A stretch of DNA of 64,000 nt from Variovorax paradoxus (GTDB lineage: Bacteria > Pseudomonadota > Gammaproteobacteria > Burkholderiales > Burkholderiaceae_C). Under the pieces are notes generated by a model. It saw only the letters and a program-made list of their open reading frames with translations. It was not told the origin of the DNA and made no database searches. A program made the translations under genes and the position numbers. Of the stretch, positions 59,396 through 64,000 are shown in pieces (position 1 is the first letter of the stretch; each line of letters opens with the position of its first letter). The stretch spans positions 3,210,001-3,274,000 of the forward strand of contig NZ_LR743507.1 in the NCBI RefSeq assembly GCF_902712855.1, given 5' to 3'.

Positions 59396-60871
59396 ATGTT
59401 CAAACGCATCTTCCTGGGGCTGCTGCTGGCAATCCTCTTGCTGGTGGCTGCCGTGGCGGTCAAGACCTGGACCACGCCATCGCGACAGCTGGCGGTGGCG
59501 CCCGCTCCCAAGCTGGACATCGACCTGGACGCCGCCGCGAAGCGGCTGTCCACGGCGATTACGTTCCGCACGGTGTCGGGCCTGGACGACCCGGCCGCCA
59601 ACGCGGCCGAGTTCGACAAGCTGCACGCCTTCCTCGAGCAGCAGTTTCCCAAGGTGCATGCCACCCTCAAGAAGGAAGTGGTCGGCGACAAGGCGCTGCT
59701 CTACACATGGACCGGCACCGACCCTCAGGCCAAGCCTGTCGCCCTGATGGCACACCAGGACATGGTGCCCATCGCGCCGGGCACCGAGAAGGCCTGGACG
59801 GTCGACCCCTTCGCGGGCGAGATCAAGGACGGCTTCGTCTGGGGCCGCGGCACGCTCGACAACAAGAGCAATCTTTTCGCGCAGATGGAAGCCATCGAGC
59901 TGCTCATCGGCGCCGGCTTCAAGCCGAAGCAGACCGTCTACCTCGTGATGGGCGACGACGAAGAGGTGAGCGGCCTGCGCGGCGCGCTGCCCATCGCCGA
60001 ACTGCTCAAGTCGCGCAACGTGCGCCTCGACTGGGTGCTCGACGAAGGCCTGCTGGTACTCGATGGCGTGCTGCCCGGCCTGGGCAAGCCGGCAGCGCTG
60101 ATCGGCCTGGCTGAGAAGGGCTACGGCACCTTCTTCCTGTCGCTCGACACGGCGCCCGGCCATTCGTCGATGCCGCCGCAGCGCAGCGCCATCGGCAGCA
60201 TGAGCGCGGCGCTGGCGCGGCTCGAGGCCAACCCGATGCCCGGCGGCATCAAGGGCATTGCGGGCCAGATGTTCGGCACGCTCGCTCCGGAGATGAGCGG
60301 CGTCAACCGCGTGATGCTGTCCAACCTGTGGCTCACCGAGCCCGTGGTGCGCGGCATTCTCGAGAAGAGCCCGAGCAGCAACGCCATGCTGCGCACGACC
60401 ACCGCGCTGACCATCGTGCGCGCCGGCAACAAGGACAACGTGCTGCCCGGCCGCGCGGAGGCTGCCGTCAACTTCCGCATCCTGCCGGGCGACACGCTCG
60501 CCAGCACCGAGGCGCATCTGCGAAAGGCGCTGGGCAACGACGACATCAAGATCAAGGCGTACCCCGGCAACTCCGAGCCGTCGCCCGTTTCGCCGACCGA
60601 GAGCACGGGCTACCGCGCGATCCAGCAGGCCGTGCGCCAGACCTTTCCCGATGCGGTGGTGGCGCCCGGCCTCATGACAGCGGCCACCGACTCGCGCCAC
60701 TTCAGCATCGTGAGCGACGCCGTCTTCCGCTTCTCGCCGTTCCGCGCGAAAGGGGAGGACCTGGTGCGCTTCCACGGCAACAACGAACGCCTGGCCATCT
60801 CGAACTACGGCGAGATGATCGGCTTCTATCACCAGCTCCTGAGCAACGCCAACGCTGCTCCGGCGCAATGA
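59396..60871 (+). CDS. M20-family metallopeptidase, membrane anchored
   Basis: A 491-residue M20 peptidase/deacylase. One N-terminal membrane helix (about 5-24, IFLGLLLAILLLVAAVAV) anchors it, with the enzyme probably outside the cytosol. Metal-site motifs are ALMAHQDMVP near 117, GRGTLDNKSN near 153 and DDEEVSG near 186; dimerisation-lid GHSSMPP is near 258. Close in type to PM20D1-like carboxypeptidases that act on N-acyl amino acids. Position between beta-oxidation genes fits release of a fatty acid from an N-acyl amino acid, but this is inference. Confidence 0.9.
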   Translation: MFKRIFLGLLLAILLLVAAVAVKTWTTPSRQLAVAPAPKLDIDLDAAAKRLSTAITFRTVSGLDDPAANAAEFDKLHAFLEQQFPKVHATLKKEVVGDKALLYTWTGTDPQAKPVALMAHQDMVPIAPGTEKAWTVDPFAGEIKDGFVWGRGTLDNKSNLFAQMEAIELLIGAGFKPKQTVYLVMGDDEEVSGLRGALPIAELLKSRNVRLDWVLDEGLLVLDGVLPGLGKPAALIGLAEKGYGTFFLSLDTAPGHSSMPPQRSAIGSMSAALARLEANPMPGGIKGIAGQMFGTLAPEMSGVNRVMLSNLWLTEPVVRGILEKSPSSNAMLRTTTALTIVRAGNKDNVLPGRAEAAVNFRILPGDTLASTEAHLRKALGNDDIKIKAYPGNSEPSPVSPTESTGYRAIQQAVRQTFPDAVVAPGLMTAATDSRHFSIVSDAVFRFSPFRAKGEDLVRFHGNNERLAISNYGEMIGFYHQLLSNANAAPAQ

Positions 60872-60911
60872 CGACCACCTCTTTTCCCTTCCATCTTCAA
60901 AGGACCTCACC

Positions 60912-62087
60912 ATGACCAGCGCCGTCATCGTTTCCACCGCCCGCACGCCACTCGCGAAGAGCTGGAAGGGTGCCTTCAACATGACGCACGGCGCCACGCT
61001 GGGCGGCCATGCCGTGCAGCACGCGGTGCAGCGCGCCGGCATCGACCCCGCCTCGGTCGACGACGTGATCATGGGTTGCGCCACGCCCGAAGGCGCGACC
61101 GGCTCCAACATCGCGCGCCAGATCGCGCTGCGCGCCGGCCTGCCGATCACCACATCGGGCATGACCATCAACCGCTTCTGCTCCTCGGGCCTGCAGACCA
61201 TCGCCACCGCCGCGCAACGCATCATCGCGGGCGAGGGCGAGGTGTACGTGGCCGGCGGCGTCGAGAGCATCTCGTGCGTGCAGAACGAAGCCAACAAGCA
61301 CATGCTGGCCGACCCGTGGCTGGTGAAGCACAAGCCCGAGATCTACTGGAACATGCTGCAGACGGCCGAGCAGGTCGCCAAGCGATACAACATCGGCCGC
61401 GAGGCCATGGACGAATACGGCGCGCAGAGCCAGCAACGCGCCACCGCTGCGCTGGAGGCCGGCCTCTTCAAGGCCGAGATCGCCCCCATCACCGTGCTGG
61501 CCGGCGTGGCTGATCCCGTGATGGGCCTGCGCACCAAGGAAGTCACCGTCGAGAACGACGAAGGCATCCGTCCCGGCACCACCAAGGAAGGCATCAGCGG
61601 CATCCGTCCGGCCATTCCCGGCGGCGTGATCTCGGCCGGCAATGCCAGCCAGTTCTCCGACGGCGGCGGCGCCTGCGTGGTGGTCGACGAGAAGTACGCG
61701 GAGCAGAAGGGCCTGAAGCCGCTGGGCCGTTTCCTCGGCTTCGCCGTGGCCGGCTGCGAGCCCGACGAAATGGGCATCGGCCCCGTCTTCGCGATTCCGA
61801 AGGTGCTCAAGCGCCTGGGCCTGACGGTCAACGACATCGACCTGTGGGAGCTCAACGAAGCCTTCGCCGTGCAGGTGATCTACTGCCGCGACAAGCTGGG
61901 CATTCCGGGCGACCGCCTGAACGTGAACGGCGGCGCCATCGCCGTGGGCCACCCCTACGGCGTGAGCGGCCAGCGCCTCACGGGCCACGCGCTCATCGAA
62001 GGCAAGCGCCGCGGCGCGAAAAAGGTCGTGGTCACGATGTGCATCGGCGGTGGCATGGGCGCCGCCGGCGTCTTCGAAGTGATCTGA
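60912..62087 (+). CDS. Acetyl-CoA acyltransferase (thiolase, FadA-type)
   Basis: Final thiolytic step of beta-oxidation, or acetyl-CoA condensation in reverse. The 391 residues have the acyl-accepting Cys in NRFCSSGLQT (Cys90), GGAIAVGHPYGVSG with the catalytic His near 347, and VTMCIGGGMGAAG with the second Cys near 377. Note Tyr in GHPYG where many thiolases have Leu or Ile. AAAGGAC precedes the ATG. Likely partner of the FadB-like protein two genes upstream. Confidence 0.94.
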   Translation: MTSAVIVSTARTPLAKSWKGAFNMTHGATLGGHAVQHAVQRAGIDPASVDDVIMGCATPEGATGSNIARQIALRAGLPITTSGMTINRFCSSGLQTIATAAQRIIAGEGEVYVAGGVESISCVQNEANKHMLADPWLVKHKPEIYWNMLQTAEQVAKRYNIGREAMDEYGAQSQQRATAALEAGLFKAEIAPITVLAGVADPVMGLRTKEVTVENDEGIRPGTTKEGISGIRPAIPGGVISAGNASQFSDGGGACVVVDEKYAEQKGLKPLGRFLGFAVAGCEPDEMGIGPVFAIPKVLKRLGLTVNDIDLWELNEAFAVQVIYCRDKLGIPGDRLNVNGGAIAVGHPYGVSGQRLTGHALIEGKRRGAKKVVVTMCIGGGMGAAGVFEVI

Positions 62088-62095
62088 CTCTCCCC

Positions 62096-62184
62096 CAGTC
62101 TGCGGCGCACTGCGTGTCGCCTTTGCCAACCCCCTTCCGGGGGGCAACACCTGCGGCCCGGCTGAGCCGGTTCCGCGGTGTTCC
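62096..62184 (+). repeat. Extragenic hairpin repeat, copy E
   Basis: It starts 8 bases after the thiolase stop: CAGTCTGCGGCGCACTGCG, CCCCCTTCCGGGGGG hairpin, CAACACCTGCGGCCCGGC, CCGGCTGAGCCGG hairpin, TTCCGCGGTGTTCC. Loop bases differ from copy D while stems are kept. Confidence 0.85.
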
Positions 62185-62258
62185 ACGAATGGGCCTGGCT
62201 TCGCCGGCCGACGAGCGCTGCCGGTGGAAGTCGGTAGTCTCAACATCAAGACCCGACC

Positions 62259-64000
<1,742 letters not shown>

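Overview
The window looks like chromosome from a high-GC betaproteobacterium of the Burkholderiales, most likely Comamonadaceae and Variovorax-like. This rests on protein resemblance, on an smc-zipA-ligA gene order, and on short extragenic repeats of a kind I associate with that family; no 16S gene is present to settle it. Coding density is high, no stretch of more than 300 bases lacks a gene, and I see no tRNA, rRNA, CRISPR array, prophage or insertion sequence.

Layout. (1) 1-7.5 kb, forward: the 3' part of smc, a ZipA-like division protein, ligA, a small lipoprotein and a peptide deformylase. (2) 7.5-13 kb: a DoxX-family membrane protein, then a general amino-acid ABC transporter (aapJ-aapQ-aapM) with no ATPase gene beside it, then homoserine dehydrogenase behind a Thr/Ile-rich leader peptide and a strong intrinsic terminator, which looks like a thr-type attenuator. 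(3) 13-16.3 kb: a PPC/DUF296 protein, phosphoglucomutase, a HAD hydrolase and a frameshifted I78-type inhibitor lipoprotein. (4) 16.4-33.3 kb: a cellulose island. A seven-gene reverse-strand operon, bcsD-bcsP-bcsQ-bcsA-bcsB-bcsZ-bcsC, has two GGDEF proteins upstream on the same strand and a GGDEF-EAL protein converging on its 3' end. BcsA carries a PilZ domain, so c-di-GMP enzymes and a c-di-GMP-gated cellulose synthase sit together. The bcs upstream region holds three copies of GGATTACC.

(5) 33.4-41.5 kb: glnD and map, divergent from purL, which is followed by a small unknown gene and a bidirectional terminator. (6) 41.5-46.3 kb, reverse: selO-msrB-yciB-bolA-ppiC, with translational coupling at the selO end and a redox/stress flavour, plus an AraC-type regulator. 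(7) 46.4-64 kb, forward: a type-B carboxylesterase lipoprotein, an acyl-CoA ligase, two tandem LivK-like binding proteins, livH-livM-livG-livF, a FadB-like multifunctional enzyme, an M20 peptidase, a thiolase and a truncated acyl-CoA dehydrogenase. This half is about importing branched-chain amino acids or related compounds and beta-oxidation.

The items I find most worth following are the thr-type attenuator before hom, the LivF/LivG ATPase pair whose motif deviations fall on the same composite ATP site, the hairpin-bearing extragenic repeat found just after five or six genes, the GGATTACC triplet in front of bcs, and an ungapped 84-base element duplicated upstream of both LivK paralogues.
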